NCBI GenBank assembly: GCA_027076405.1
Contig: JALTJN010000365.1
Span: forward strand, 86,810 to 150,809
Direction of reading: 5' to 3'
Length of the DNA: 64,000 nt
Source: Chromatiales bacterium
GTDB taxonomy: Bacteria > Pseudomonadota > Gammaproteobacteria > UBA6429
Shown here piece by piece: positions 47,101 to 57,425 of the stretch (the first letter of the stretch is position 1; each line of letters begins with the position of its first letter). The position numbers and the translations under genes were made by a program. The notes beneath the pieces were generated by a model that was not told where the DNA came from, searched no databases, and saw only the letters and a program-made list of their open reading frames with translations.

Positions 47101-47318
47101 CACGTCTCAAAGCAGTAATACTCACTACTCTCACAACCGTCGCAGGAGTTATGCCAACGGCATATGGTATTGCAGGTTACGACTCTATGCTCTCTGAAAT
47201 GATGCTGGCAATGGCCTGGGGCTTACTATTCGGTTCCTTAATCACTTTATTATTAATCCCCTGCATGTACAGTTTTATACAAGACTTACAGCAACGCTTT
47301 CAAGCCAAACAAAATTAA
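44193..47318 (+). CDS. RND family efflux permease (AcrB/HAE1-like)
   Basis: The start is the ATG at 44193 (MIERFIAFFVNRHLLTNILF, 1041 residues); the longer frame to 44121 is hydrophilic and unlikely. There are twelve membrane spans in the usual 1+5+1+5 layout with two large periplasmic loops. TM4 carries GIVVDDAIVVAEN with Asp408/Asp409, equivalent to the AcrB proton-relay pair. In TM10, Asn940-Asp941 (GVVINDAIIM) replaces the AcrB Lys940-Asn941, as in a known RND subgroup. The TolC-like gene follows by 8 bases; no HlyD-type adaptor gene is present. The substrate is not predictable. Confidence 0.93.
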   Translation: MIERFIAFFVNRHLLTNILFISVILGGLFAWQEIKKEERPDVTYDRIRVTANYPGATAAEVEHFVTRELENELKAVDGVYRIYSSVSRGSTSVTVELEKDLSNKDETITEIRNAALGAQLPPEVLDKPKVRVFKSSKKAIIDIALIHTQAHLLSIEQRQELQRYAAALELQLLNLPQINSINRSGYLQEELQINIDPQKLVRYQIPLSQVIREIKNNHIRQPAGRIKVKDEPIVTINAQLDTIEKLNNLYVQAGFQGKAIQLKSIAKVKKDFRREKQITKVNGHESIMFNVVKNGAYGIMESLDAVNKVVNSYKKNNLKNSDIQLVMLDDESYEVRNRLGIISTNGAIGFTLILITLFLFLNKRAGVWVAMGIPFTICLTLIVTLLMGYTINNVTLAAVIIVMGIVVDDAIVVAENISRFRSQGYNSHEAAVKGTSQVFLPVLASITTTCVAFVPLFYFNGHFGSFVSFIPPIVFLMLLASLLESLVILPGHLHIQSPRFLSKQKTLQSIAESTPHWFDHIEKKYGDLLIRLLNYKYFIFAIFIGLLISSFIIAKQNMKFVLFPHSETREIVLIGIANKKSDRFETAMISKRIENIIQPYIGKEVIGFRTEIARSRHGGIAKENRFRMIVEIKPKEERERSADDLVALWKPLTKNIKGLKKVIIQKSRWGQSSGSAVEVLILENNDKLRNQAAEALLAAMNNHPALKNAEIDRPLSLPEYNIDIKRDKVKRLAISPVDIATTFRASLEGKILYELPKGNESVDVRLSVIDSAKNNIENILKIPVENRSKYLAPLSDLVIVTKRIAPTSITRQDTRRATTVYANLKPDTLMTPVQIATGLENSVFHQIISQQPSTSLNFEGEVADTRESQHDLRNAVIMVVLLILSILIILFNSISRALLIILAIPFGVVGVIYAFWLHGETLFGFFAAIGTLGMAGVVINDAIIMLTKLDQEYKNNTLAQDEKIARIAQTRLKAVILTTLTTVAGVMPTAYGIAGYDSMLSEMMLAMAWGLLFGSLITLLLIPCMYSFIQDLQQRFQAKQN

Positions 47319-47326
47319 ACATTATT

Positions 47327-48724
47327 ATGAACATTAAAAATACCGTCTTTACCATTCTGATTGTTTGCTTAAACATAGCAAATATAACAACAGCATTATC
47401 TAAACAAGCAACACTGTCACTCGAAAGCTTTATTCAACAAGCCACGCAGAGAGATGTTAATTTTGAAAAAATACTCATAGATCAATTACCCTTAAAATAT
47501 CGCCGTGACTTACTACTTCCCAGCAGTGACATTCTTCTGGATGTAAAATACCAGCATAACTTTTATCTCAATAAAAACAGTAACAATCCTGAAGCAGTTA
47601 TATCGCTTAATAAGCTGTTTCCTTATAACGGAACCCAATTATCATTATCGTATAACAAATCTGCTTCTACATTAACAAGCACAGACAGCTCCAACTTACA
47701 GTTTTTAATCACTCAACCCATAGCAAAAAACGCATTTGGTAATAGTGTGAAAATCCAGGACAGCATTATTGGCATTGAAAATGATATTACCCGTTATCAA
47801 ATAACAGAAGCATATGAAGACTATCTTGCCAGTCTCACTGTTGCCTACTACAACTGGTACTCTGCTTACGAAAATTTAAAAGTAGGATTATCATCCTATA
47901 AATCAAATCAGAAATTAATGGCCAATATTCTTGAACGTCAACGCCAAAATATCGCTTTGCCCATTGATGTAAATAAAATGAAATTACTCATTATTGGTAA
48001 AAAAGAAAACGTCATCGTATTACAGGAAATATATGACTCATATAGCAATCTGATTTTTAAAGCCATTCTTAATGAAAGTATAACTCCGTATATTCCTGTT
48101 AAACCTGTACGTCCCGTTTCTAATTTACAGTTTGACCCGGCATATAAAAAATTCACAAAAGAAAGTCGCACCTATGAAATACTGCATCTATTGGAAAAAC
48201 AAGGCACCATGGAGGTAAACAAAGCCGCTGATGATTTATTACCCTCAACAAATTTATTATTAGGCTACCAGTTAAATGGCAAAGATTGGGGGATACAAAA
48301 TCAGGAACGCAGCTATTTTGCCGGAATCTCCGTTCAATGGCCAATTGGTCGTAGTGTAGATAAAGCCAAACAACATATTGCAAAAATAGAATACAAAAAA
48401 ACTCAACTTTCTAATAAAAATAAATACAATGAACTGCATACCAATCTAAAAAACCTGTATTTGCAGATTCAACGACAAGAAAAGTTAATTACGATAGCAA
48501 GGAAAAAAACAAGATTATCTGAAAAAATCATGAAAGATGAAGCAGAAAACTATTCATTCGGAAAAGTGACATTGAATGACTACATTATTGCTGTAAATCG
48601 GGTTGACGAAAACCGCTTTAGTTACACCGACCATACAGTAAAATTAAATAAGCTATTAGTAGAATGGTTGCGTTTAACTGATCAATTAGTAAATAAAAAT
48701 GTTTTAAACAATACTATTCATTAA
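47327..48724 (+). CDS. TolC family outer-membrane efflux channel
   Basis: The 465 residues begin with a signal peptide (MNIKNTVFTILIVCLNIANI... cleavage near TALSKQ). Two halves of long coiled-coil helices alternate with beta segments, the OEP repeat pattern: LSLSYNKSASTL, LQFLITQPIAKNAFGNSV in half 1 and LLLGYQLNGKDWGIQNQ, YFAGISVQWPIGRSVDKAK in half 2, then ENYSFGKVTLNDYIIAVNRVDE. It is the presumed exit duct of the upstream RND pump, co-transcribed (8-base gap). No lipobox is seen. Confidence 0.88.
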   Translation: MNIKNTVFTILIVCLNIANITTALSKQATLSLESFIQQATQRDVNFEKILIDQLPLKYRRDLLLPSSDILLDVKYQHNFYLNKNSNNPEAVISLNKLFPYNGTQLSLSYNKSASTLTSTDSSNLQFLITQPIAKNAFGNSVKIQDSIIGIENDITRYQITEAYEDYLASLTVAYYNWYSAYENLKVGLSSYKSNQKLMANILERQRQNIALPIDVNKMKLLIIGKKENVIVLQEIYDSYSNLIFKAILNESITPYIPVKPVRPVSNLQFDPAYKKFTKESRTYEILHLLEKQGTMEVNKAADDLLPSTNLLLGYQLNGKDWGIQNQERSYFAGISVQWPIGRSVDKAKQHIAKIEYKKTQLSNKNKYNELHTNLKNLYLQIQRQEKLITIARKKTRLSEKIMKDEAENYSFGKVTLNDYIIAVNRVDENRFSYTDHTVKLNKLLVEWLRLTDQLVNKNVLNNTIH

Positions 48725-48762
48725 CATCTAACTGGGTTTTCATAGACGTATTTTCTCTTTAC

Positions 48763-48844
48763 CTCGTCATTCCGCCAGTCTTTAAGCCCGAACCTAGCCC
48801 AACAACTTCTGGATTGCGGCTTAAAAAGTACCGCAATGACGAAA
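48763..48844. repeat. CGTCATTCC-type inverted repeat, copy 3
   Basis: It begins CTCGTCATTCCGCCAGTC and ends GTACCGCAATGACGAAAA, with inner TCTGGATTGCGGC. It lies in the gap between the convergent TolC-like and Mrr-like genes, where it can serve as a terminator for both. Confidence 0.85.
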
Positions 48845-48888
48845 ACTAACAAATTTAGCTTTAATGGCTTAATACACTATAAACAGAA

Positions 48889-49581
48889 CTAACCTGACAC
48901 AATGCCCCGACAATTTGGGAATTTACTACAACCCCAGAAGGTATTACCGGCATTTTTTCCTTTTTTAGCCGTTCGTTTAATCATCTCACAACCACATATT
49001 GGGCATAATGGTTCAATTTCAGGCATTTCATCTTGAGCCGCATCTTCAATTTCTTTTGTTTCTTCTTCATCTAAAGCTGTTGCAGACTTAAGCGTTTCTA
49101 TCATTTGCGAAAGATCAACACCATTAATTAATAACATCGCTTTACCTAACGACAAATCAAGAGCTTCAGGGGTAAATGTTCCCGAGGTAATAATAATACC
49201 GTGAGCAGCATTTTCTTCTTTCATAGTAACATAAAGCTGTGCGACTTCATTCTCACCAAGCACACCATCTTTCCAGTGATTAAATTTCACAAACGTCATT
49301 TCATTATTCATCTGTAAAACAAGATCAATATCGCTATATGAAAATTCTTTGTTCCGTGGAATTGTGTAACCACGTTGTTTAAAGATCATCGTAATGAGTG
49401 TTTCAAAATCATCATTACTCAGTTCTTTAAGGTAGTCGGCATAGGTATTTGAGACGGGTTGATTAAAATCTTTCCCCGGTTTCATATGCTTATGAACAGG
49501 GGGACGAATACTTTTCAACCAGCTTATTTTTGAAACCGAGTCCAGAACGACTTTAAAAATTGATTTATGTTTTATTGACAT
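48889..49581 (-). CDS. Mrr-like restriction endonuclease-fold protein with C4 zinc finger
   Basis: In 230 residues, about 48-160 form an Mrr-catalytic-type domain: LSNDDFETLITMIFKQRGY with Glu60, then SDIDLVLQ with Asp84/Asp86, then FVKFNHWKDGVLGENEVAQLY, then HGIIITSGTFTPEA. At the site where active members have Q-x-K (VQCKxW), this protein has Lys99-Phe-Asn101, so the usual catalytic lysine is missing, though a lysine stands two residues earlier. Residues 190-230 are a topoisomerase-type zinc finger with Cys193, Cys196, Cys218 and Cys224. Methylated-DNA binding or cleavage is possible, but an inactive nuclease is equally so. It is not linked to a methylase. Confidence 0.85.
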   Translation of the reverse strand: MSIKHKSIFKVVLDSVSKISWLKSIRPPVHKHMKPGKDFNQPVSNTYADYLKELSNDDFETLITMIFKQRGYTIPRNKEFSYSDIDLVLQMNNEMTFVKFNHWKDGVLGENEVAQLYVTMKEENAAHGIIITSGTFTPEALDLSLGKAMLLINGVDLSQMIETLKSATALDEEETKEIEDAAQDEMPEIEPLCPICGCEMIKRTAKKGKNAGNTFWGCSKFPNCRGIVSG

Positions 49582-49602
49582 ATTCGTTGTCTATGTTGCT
49601 AT

Positions 49603-49631
49603 ATTCCAGCTAAAAGCATACGGGAACGACG
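49603..49631. repeat. Partial CGTCATTCC-type repeat
   Basis: ATTCCAGCTAAAAGCATACG followed by GGAACGACG is the right half of the family seen at 42147 and 42245, with the left half missing. It lies between the Mrr-like gene and the IDH gene. Confidence 0.6.
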
Positions 49632-49637
49632 TGCGTT

Positions 49638-51866
<2,229 letters not shown>

Positions 51867-51988
51867 TTAACTCTCTAATCGAAGGTGGGATAGCCCCACA
51901 AGATTGTCTATTATATTTCAGATTGGACGCTGGTTCACGCTCCTGTCATGTTCTTTTTTGGAGCTACAACTGCTCAATTTTTGAACAG

Positions 51989-52414
51989 TTATACTTCACC
52001 ATCCCGAACGCGCTGACAATACGTTTTTGTTTGAGGATTTTCGACAGCATCAGCAATGGCATTAACGATTTCACCTAACTCTTCTGGTGAAATGACCGCA
52101 ATAACCCGACTTAATAATTTTGCATCAATATCGGCATATGTTGTTGTACCGTCTTTTAGTGTGATGTTAATGCCAGCCATATGATAGCCATCATTATTTT
52201 CTATTTCTTCTGCATCAACGATATCCTGGTTCATATCCATGAATTCATCATATTTTTCTTCAATATCATCAAGTAAATCATCATCCAAATCTTCCGAAAC
52301 TTTAATAATATAGTTGTCTTCATCAATATTAACTTCATACACAACATTTTTATCTTTTAACCAGCTAATAAAAAGTTGAAAGGGTTTTTCATGAAACAGA
52401 ATATAATCAAGCAT
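51989..52414 (-). CDS. Acidic protein of unknown function
   Basis: The 141-residue cytosolic-looking protein is rich in Asp and Glu. A first part (FHEKPFQLFISWLKDKNVVYEVNIDEDN) is followed by an acidic cluster (EDLDDDLLDDIEEKYDEFMDM, about 41-61), then GYHMAGINITLKDGTTTYADID and VISPEELGEIVNAIADAVENP. No family recognised; a protein-interaction or inhibitor role would fit the charge but is a guess. It lies 32 bases after the phosphoesterase gene on the same strand and may be co-transcribed with it. Confidence 0.75.
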   Translation of the reverse strand: MLDYILFHEKPFQLFISWLKDKNVVYEVNIDEDNYIIKVSEDLDDDLLDDIEEKYDEFMDMNQDIVDAEEIENNDGYHMAGINITLKDGTTTYADIDAKLLSRVIAVISPEELGEIVNAIADAVENPQTKTYCQRVRDGEV

Positions 52415-52446
52415 TTTAATAAAGACCTGTAATATTAATAAAAAAT

Positions 52447-53571
52447 TTAAGCTGACTGAATAACTATGTGACTAATTTCACTCGGCGCTAAAAAACGCAA
52501 TGGTGGCCCCCAATAACCGGTGCCACGACTCACAAAAATTTGCCGATCAACGGCATGTTGATGTAAACCGGCAAGATAAGGCTGTGCTGCCATAACAAGC
52601 AAACCAAAAGGAAAAATTTGTCCGCCATGCGTATGCCCGCTAAGCATTAAGTCACAACGATAGTCATCCATGTCATTAATCATACGGGGTTGATGCGCCA
52701 GAACGACACAAGGTTTATTTTGATTCAGGCCCAAATACGCCGCTTCCGCATCGGGGGGATAAAAATCAGTCCGCAGCCCCATCACATCATTTAAGCCAAC
52801 AAGATTAAATTGCTTTTCACCTTTACCAATGACGACATGTTCATTTAATAAAGGTCGAATACCTAATGTTTTTAAATATTCAATCGCCTCCCCTACGCCA
52901 TGGAAGTATTCATGATTGCCTAATATAAAATAGGTGGGTGCGTTTAAATCTTTTAATGGATAAAGATCATATTCAATTTGATTAACAGGTAAATCAATTA
53001 AATCACCGGTTATTACAACAATATCCGGCTTTAAGGCATTTGTTTTTTCAACCAGCTTCTCAATAAAATCACGCTTGATGGTTCTACCTACATGTACATC
53101 GGTAATTTGAACAAGGTTAAATTTCTCAAAAGGAAAGTTTTTAACTTTAACCAAAACCCGATTAACGTAAGGAAACTTAATTCCCTGACTAAACCCTCGT
53201 AACAGGTAAGCAAAAGCGGCAACCAGCATAGTAATATCAAAAAGTAGTTTTATTGTTTTACGTCGTGAATGATCAACCGCTACACGTTTAGAAACAGAGA
53301 GAGTTAAATCATAAATCACTGCCACCACAAACAACATAAAGGTGACACCAACAAAACTACTGGAAATAATATATAAGGCAGGTGAATCGGGAATAAGATC
53401 GGTAATAATATCTGCGATAAAGAAAATATCACCCAGGAATAAAGTGACAGGAATAATTAAAAGATACCCGGCTTTGTCATGCGAAATTAATCGTAAAAAA
53501 CGCCGCCAGATATAAATATTAAGTAATCCCATTACCAGCAGGAAAACGGATGCAAAAATAAGAAATTGCAT
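52447..53571 (-). CDS. Membrane-anchored metallophosphoesterase (YaeI/YkuE-like)
   Basis: The 374-residue protein has about four membrane helices in the first 130 residues, then a calcineurin-like domain: TDVHVGR (about 158-164), TGDLIDL (about 187-193), LGNHEYFHG (about 217-225), VLAHQPR and SGHTHGGQIFPFG (about 311-323). All five metal-binding blocks are intact. YaeI-type relatives act on phospholipids or UDP-sugars in some bacteria; the substrate here is unknown. It starts at the ATG at 53571, 20 bases after the flavoprotein gene, suggesting co-transcription. Confidence 0.88.
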   Translation of the reverse strand: MQFLIFASVFLLVMGLLNIYIWRRFLRLISHDKAGYLLIIPVTLFLGDIFFIADIITDLIPDSPALYIISSSFVGVTFMLFVVAVIYDLTLSVSKRVAVDHSRRKTIKLLFDITMLVAAFAYLLRGFSQGIKFPYVNRVLVKVKNFPFEKFNLVQITDVHVGRTIKRDFIEKLVEKTNALKPDIVVITGDLIDLPVNQIEYDLYPLKDLNAPTYFILGNHEYFHGVGEAIEYLKTLGIRPLLNEHVVIGKGEKQFNLVGLNDVMGLRTDFYPPDAEAAYLGLNQNKPCVVLAHQPRMINDMDDYRCDLMLSGHTHGGQIFPFGLLVMAAQPYLAGLHQHAVDRQIFVSRGTGYWGPPLRFLAPSEISHIVIQSA

Positions 53572-53591
53572 GTTATAGGATTACTTTACTA

Positions 53592-54719
53592 TTAACGATA
53601 CTTACGTAAATACATCCATTCAAAGAATCGTTTTGCCCAGTGTAAGAATATTGTCTGCGGTAACATGGTATTTTTCTGTTCTGTACGCGAGACCATCATA
53701 CCTTTGTTATTACTATCAACAATACACATTAATTCAATTTTAAATTTCGCATCAGCAGTTTGGCCATTAAGCTCTGCATGTAGATTTTTTGCAGCGGCTT
53801 CTGCCTGCAAGTCTGCCATGTGTGCCTGCTTAGGCATCCAGTCCGGTCCAGGGAAACTCCCCGAATCACCGGCAACATAGACGGCATCCAGACCTTCAAC
53901 TTTACAATGCTGATTGGCTTTAATTAAACCACCTTCAGAACGGGGTAGTTCACTATTATCAAACCACTTGTTTCCCGTCATACCGGGCATAAAGACAATA
54001 AGATCAGCGGCAAATTCTTCTGCTTCCGTAACTATCTTGTCACTTTCAAATTTTTTCATCTTGTTGCCAAGATAGGTTTTAATATTTCGCTTCTTCATTT
54101 CCTCAAGAAATTTTCCAACGGCTTTTGGCCCTAAACGATTACCCGGCTTAGGTGCTGGACTAAAGAAGACTAAATCAAATTTATCACGACGTCCCTGCTT
54201 TCTTAATAACGTGTCGGTACCAAAAACAAATTCAAACATGGGCCCACCCCGCATGGCTGAAGGCTCTTTCGGGTTACCGGCAAAACCAAAGGCAATGGTG
54301 CCTCCTTTCATTTCAGCAATACGATCACGAATTTTCTCAGCGGCATCAATTCCTTCACAAGGTGTTATGGCATTTTCAATACCCGGCAGCTTTTTAATAA
54401 AACGGCCACCTGAGGCAATGATTAAGCCATCGTTAGCAACTTCACCATTATCGGTTTCAACCACGCGACCACCATCACGCAAGCCCGTGACACTCGCCTT
54501 ATGAAATTTTACATTCATGCGACGGAAAAAATTATCCAAAGGAACAATAATATCTTCCCGTTTACGCAAGCCGCTTGGTATCCAAATTAGACTGGGTAAA
54601 TAATGTAATTCTGCACGTGGTGCGATTAGCGTAATTTCACAATTTTTATCTTGCTTGCGTAATTGACGAACGGCGGTTAAACCGGCAAAACCTGCACCAA
54701 TAATGGTAATTTTTTTCAT
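53592..54719 (-). CDS. FAD-dependent oxidoreductase of the sulfide:quinone reductase / NDH-2 superfamily
   Basis: In 375 residues, the N-terminal FAD motif is IIGAGFAGLTAVRQLRK (about 5-21). LIIASGGRFIKKLPG and VYVAGDSGSFPGPDWMPKQAHMADLQAEAAAKNL (about 290-325) are SQR-like, as is the C-terminal amphipathic end HWAKRFFEWMYLRKYR, which would attach it to the membrane. Only four Cys are present (ENC, TPCEG, QHCKV, LMCIV), and they do not fit the three redox Cys of true SQR well. Sulfide oxidation is therefore uncertain; a quinone-reducing flavoprotein is the safe call. Confidence 0.82.
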   Translation of the reverse strand: MKKITIIGAGFAGLTAVRQLRKQDKNCEITLIAPRAELHYLPSLIWIPSGLRKREDIIVPLDNFFRRMNVKFHKASVTGLRDGGRVVETDNGEVANDGLIIASGGRFIKKLPGIENAITPCEGIDAAEKIRDRIAEMKGGTIAFGFAGNPKEPSAMRGGPMFEFVFGTDTLLRKQGRRDKFDLVFFSPAPKPGNRLGPKAVGKFLEEMKKRNIKTYLGNKMKKFESDKIVTEAEEFAADLIVFMPGMTGNKWFDNSELPRSEGGLIKANQHCKVEGLDAVYVAGDSGSFPGPDWMPKQAHMADLQAEAAAKNLHAELNGQTADAKFKIELMCIVDSNNKGMMVSRTEQKNTMLPQTIFLHWAKRFFEWMYLRKYR

Positions 54720-54926
54720 TTTAAAGAACCTGTTTCTGCAATATGAGAAGGATAAGATTTGTCTAATATAGTGATAGTTTAACCAAAAACAACCCTATAT
54801 TAAACACGTAATTTATTAAGGTAATAGACGGAAAAAGTGACAATAAAATACATGTGATATATGCTAACTTCCACACTAAGATTTACCCTTACAAATATGG
54901 ATCGCAACCAAATGGAGTACACAATA

Positions 54927-55868
54927 ATGCGTAAGTTATCCCTTTTTAAACATCTATTTATAGTTTTATTACTCAGTTTCTCTTTTGTCACTCATGCAGA
55001 CACGTCTTACCGCAATGTTTATATTTTTGGTGACAGCCTCTCCGATACAGGCAATCTTGGCGCTGTTATTGGCGGGATTCCTGCTCCCTATTACAATAAC
55101 CGCATTTCAAATGGCCCTGTTGCCGTTGATCTTCTCACTGCGAAAATGGGACTTAATGCAAAGGCATCACTGTATTTACTTGGGTTAAATGCGGGTGATA
55201 ATTATTCTGTTGCCGGTGCAAAAGCATCAAGCGCTGAACCCATCGATCTTGATGCTCAAATTCTTGCCTTCCAGTCTAACCATGGTTTTACCGCACCTGA
55301 AGATGCGCTTTATATCATTTTCATCGGTGGCAATGATGTTCGTGCGGCGCTTTATGAGCCGGATGATGTGATAGCTAAGACAATTATAAAAACAGCGATT
55401 AAAAAAGTAAAAAATGCTGTCAACATTCTCAACCAGATGGGTGCACGTTCTTTCCTTGTTATTAATGTACCGGATATTGGTTCAATTCCGGAAACACATC
55501 TTATCGCAACGGCTACCGCTAATCCCGCACTCATTAAACGTGCAACAAAATTTACAAAACGTTATAACAAAATGTTACATAAGCTGATTAAAAAAATAAA
55601 ACATAATGACGATATTAAAGTGACTGAATTTGATTTGCGTAAACTTTTTGCTAACGTATTTGTAAATGCAGCAGCATCTGGTTTTACCAATACAACCGAT
55701 GCATGCTTTAGTTCGATGACATTTACTTTTCATCCTGACTGCAATTATGGTCTAAATGCTGATCAGTTTATTTTCTTTGATGAAATTCACCCGACTAAAC
55801 GTGTTCATGCCATATTTGGAGAAGCATTTTACAACACATTAAATGATACAGAAGATGATGATGAATAA
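54927..55868 (+). CDS. Secreted SGNH/GDSL-family esterase or lipase
   Basis: The start is the ATG at 54927, with TGGAGT 8 bases upstream; earlier in-frame starts precede the signal peptide by 22 residues and are rejected. Signal peptide 1-24 (cleavage at THA|D). In 313 residues the SGNH blocks are FGDSLSDTGN (nucleophile Ser37), the Gly/Asn blocks SNGPVAVDLL and IGGNDVRAAL (Asn136), and DEIHPTKRVH (Asp285, His288). The closest groups are thermolabile-haemolysin/phospholipase-type GDSL enzymes. Release outside the cell is inferred from the signal peptide and absence of a membrane anchor. Confidence 0.9.
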   Translation: MRKLSLFKHLFIVLLLSFSFVTHADTSYRNVYIFGDSLSDTGNLGAVIGGIPAPYYNNRISNGPVAVDLLTAKMGLNAKASLYLLGLNAGDNYSVAGAKASSAEPIDLDAQILAFQSNHGFTAPEDALYIIFIGGNDVRAALYEPDDVIAKTIIKTAIKKVKNAVNILNQMGARSFLVINVPDIGSIPETHLIATATANPALIKRATKFTKRYNKMLHKLIKKIKHNDDIKVTEFDLRKLFANVFVNAAASGFTNTTDACFSSMTFTFHPDCNYGLNADQFIFFDEIHPTKRVHAIFGEAFYNTLNDTEDDDE

Positions 55869-55880
55869 AATAAACTCATA

Positions 55881-56360
55881 ATGGCCGGTAATAACCCACT
55901 CTTACGTTTACAACGACTCTGGTTGTTTTTAAACAAACTACCGGGGGGACGTGGTTTATTTAGTTTTATACTCGGAAAAGTTGTTCCGTACAGCGGCTCT
56001 ATTAAGGCAAAAGTTCTTTCACTCAAACCCGGTTACGCACAATTACAGTTGCGTGACCGGCGTCGAGTTCGTAATCATTTAAATTCTATTCATGCTATCG
56101 CATTAGCAAACTTAGGTGAATACACCAGTGGTTTAGCAATGCTGGGGGCTTTGTCCTCAAATATACGTGGTATCCCGACTAAAATATCAACCGAATATTA
56201 TAAAAAAGCACGCGGCTGTTTGTTAGCAGAAAGTAGTTGTTCTCCCCCAAACAATATTACTGAAGATACTGATTTTGAAGTCTTTACCAATATCACAGAC
56301 CAGCAAGGTGATGTTGTCGCAAAAACAATCGTTAATTGGCGACTTGGACTGATTGAATAA
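55881..56360 (+). CDS. DUF4442 hotdog-fold thioesterase-like protein
   Basis: The 159-residue protein follows the DUF4442 pattern: an N-terminal helix LLRLQRLWLFLNKLPGGRGLFSFILGKVVPYSGSI, then LRDRRRVRNHLNSIHAIALANLGEYTSGLAM (about 57-87), the hotdog helix with the catalytic-type His/Asn region, then a strand ending VAKTIVNWRLGL. Acyl-thioester hydrolysis is expected from the fold, not shown. It starts 13 bases after the esterase gene, and its TAA overlaps the next ATG (TAATG, 56358-56362). Confidence 0.85.
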   Translation: MAGNNPLLRLQRLWLFLNKLPGGRGLFSFILGKVVPYSGSIKAKVLSLKPGYAQLQLRDRRRVRNHLNSIHAIALANLGEYTSGLAMLGALSSNIRGIPTKISTEYYKKARGCLLAESSCSPPNNITEDTDFEVFTNITDQQGDVVAKTIVNWRLGLIE

Positions 56361-57343
56361 TGGCGCGTTCATTTAATAATATATTCACCCAACAAGCACA
56401 CATCGATATTCCTATTATATGCGGCCCTATGTATCCCTGTAGTAACCCTGAACTGGTTGCCGCTGTTTCAGAGACTGGCGCTATTGGTATTGTACAACCT
56501 GTATCTCTGAGTTATGTCCATGGTTATGACTTTCGTCAGGGCTTGCAATATATACGCACACTCACCTCAAAACCATTTGGTATGAATGCACTAATTGAAC
56601 AAAGCAATAAACGTTATCACCAGCGCATGGTGCAATGGATTGATATTGCATTAGAAGAAGGTATTCGTTTTTTTATTACCTCATTAGGTAAACCAGACTG
56701 GGTAGTGAAACGTGTTCACTCAGCGGGCGGTATTGTGTATCACGATGTAACAGAAAAAAAATGGGCACAAAAAGCCGTTGATGGTGGTGTTGATGGTCTC
56801 ATTACCGTGAACAATCGTGCCGGTGGACATACCGGTCAACAAACAGCTGAACAATTATATAACGACTTACATACTTTTAACTTACCGATGATCTGTGCCG
56901 GCGGCATAAGCACTGCGGATGATTTTAAACATGCGCTTGATTTAGGCTATGCCGGTATACAAATGGGAACACGTTTTATAGCAACAAATGAATGCAATGC
57001 CACACAACCTTATAAAGAAGCTATTGTTAGGGCAACTGAATCTGATATTGTACTCAGCGACAAAGTAAGTGGTACACCTGTTTCCTTAATTAATACCCGC
57101 TATATTAAACAGCTAGGTTTAAAGGCAAATAAATTTGAACAATGGTTATTAAAAGGCCAAAGAACAAAATATATTATGCGAACATTTTATATGCTACGGT
57201 CATTATGGCGTCTTAAAAAAGCCGTGCTCGATAAAAGTGGAAAACTGGACTACTGGCAAGCAGGTAAAAGTGTCAAAGGAATTAATAAAATAGAATCGGT
57301 AAAAACAATTATTGATCGCTTTACTTCTAACAGTAAAAGCTGA
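56360..57343 (+). CDS. Nitronate monooxygenase-type FMN oxidoreductase
   Basis: The 327 residues form a TIM barrel of the 2-nitropropane dioxygenase/FabK superfamily: IPIICGPMYPCSNPELVAAVSETGAIGIV (about 18-46), then the conserved AGGHTG (NNRAGGHTGQQ, about 153-163), MICAGGISTADDFKHAL (about 179-195) and GIQMGTRFIATNEC (about 200-213), which bind FMN phosphate. Nitronate oxidation or an enoyl-reductase-like role cannot be told apart by sequence. It is translationally coupled to the DUF4442 gene, which hints at a fatty-acyl substrate. Confidence 0.87.
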   Translation: MARSFNNIFTQQAHIDIPIICGPMYPCSNPELVAAVSETGAIGIVQPVSLSYVHGYDFRQGLQYIRTLTSKPFGMNALIEQSNKRYHQRMVQWIDIALEEGIRFFITSLGKPDWVVKRVHSAGGIVYHDVTEKKWAQKAVDGGVDGLITVNNRAGGHTGQQTAEQLYNDLHTFNLPMICAGGISTADDFKHALDLGYAGIQMGTRFIATNECNATQPYKEAIVRATESDIVLSDKVSGTPVSLINTRYIKQLGLKANKFEQWLLKGQRTKYIMRTFYMLRSLWRLKKAVLDKSGKLDYWQAGKSVKGINKIESVKTIIDRFTSNSKS

Positions 57344-57375
57344 ACATATTAATTATTCCTATCGACGTATCCTTA

Positions 57376-57384
57376 TGCTATAAA
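57376..57384 (+). promoter_or_regulatory. Extended -10 promoter candidate for qmcA
   Basis: TGCTATAAA gives a TGn extension plus TATAAA (57379-57384). No strong -35 is seen at 17 bases. The leader to the ATG at 57426 would be about 35 bases, and ACGGAGA lies just ahead of the start codon. Confidence 0.4.
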
Positions 57385-57425
57385 TGTGAAATAGATAAAA
57401 CTAACAAACAACGGAGAAAAGACTC

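Noticed and set aside
53592..54719. True sulfide:quinone reductase
   Set aside because: The fold fits, but the redox-active cysteines do not fall at the expected places, so the specific call is not supported.
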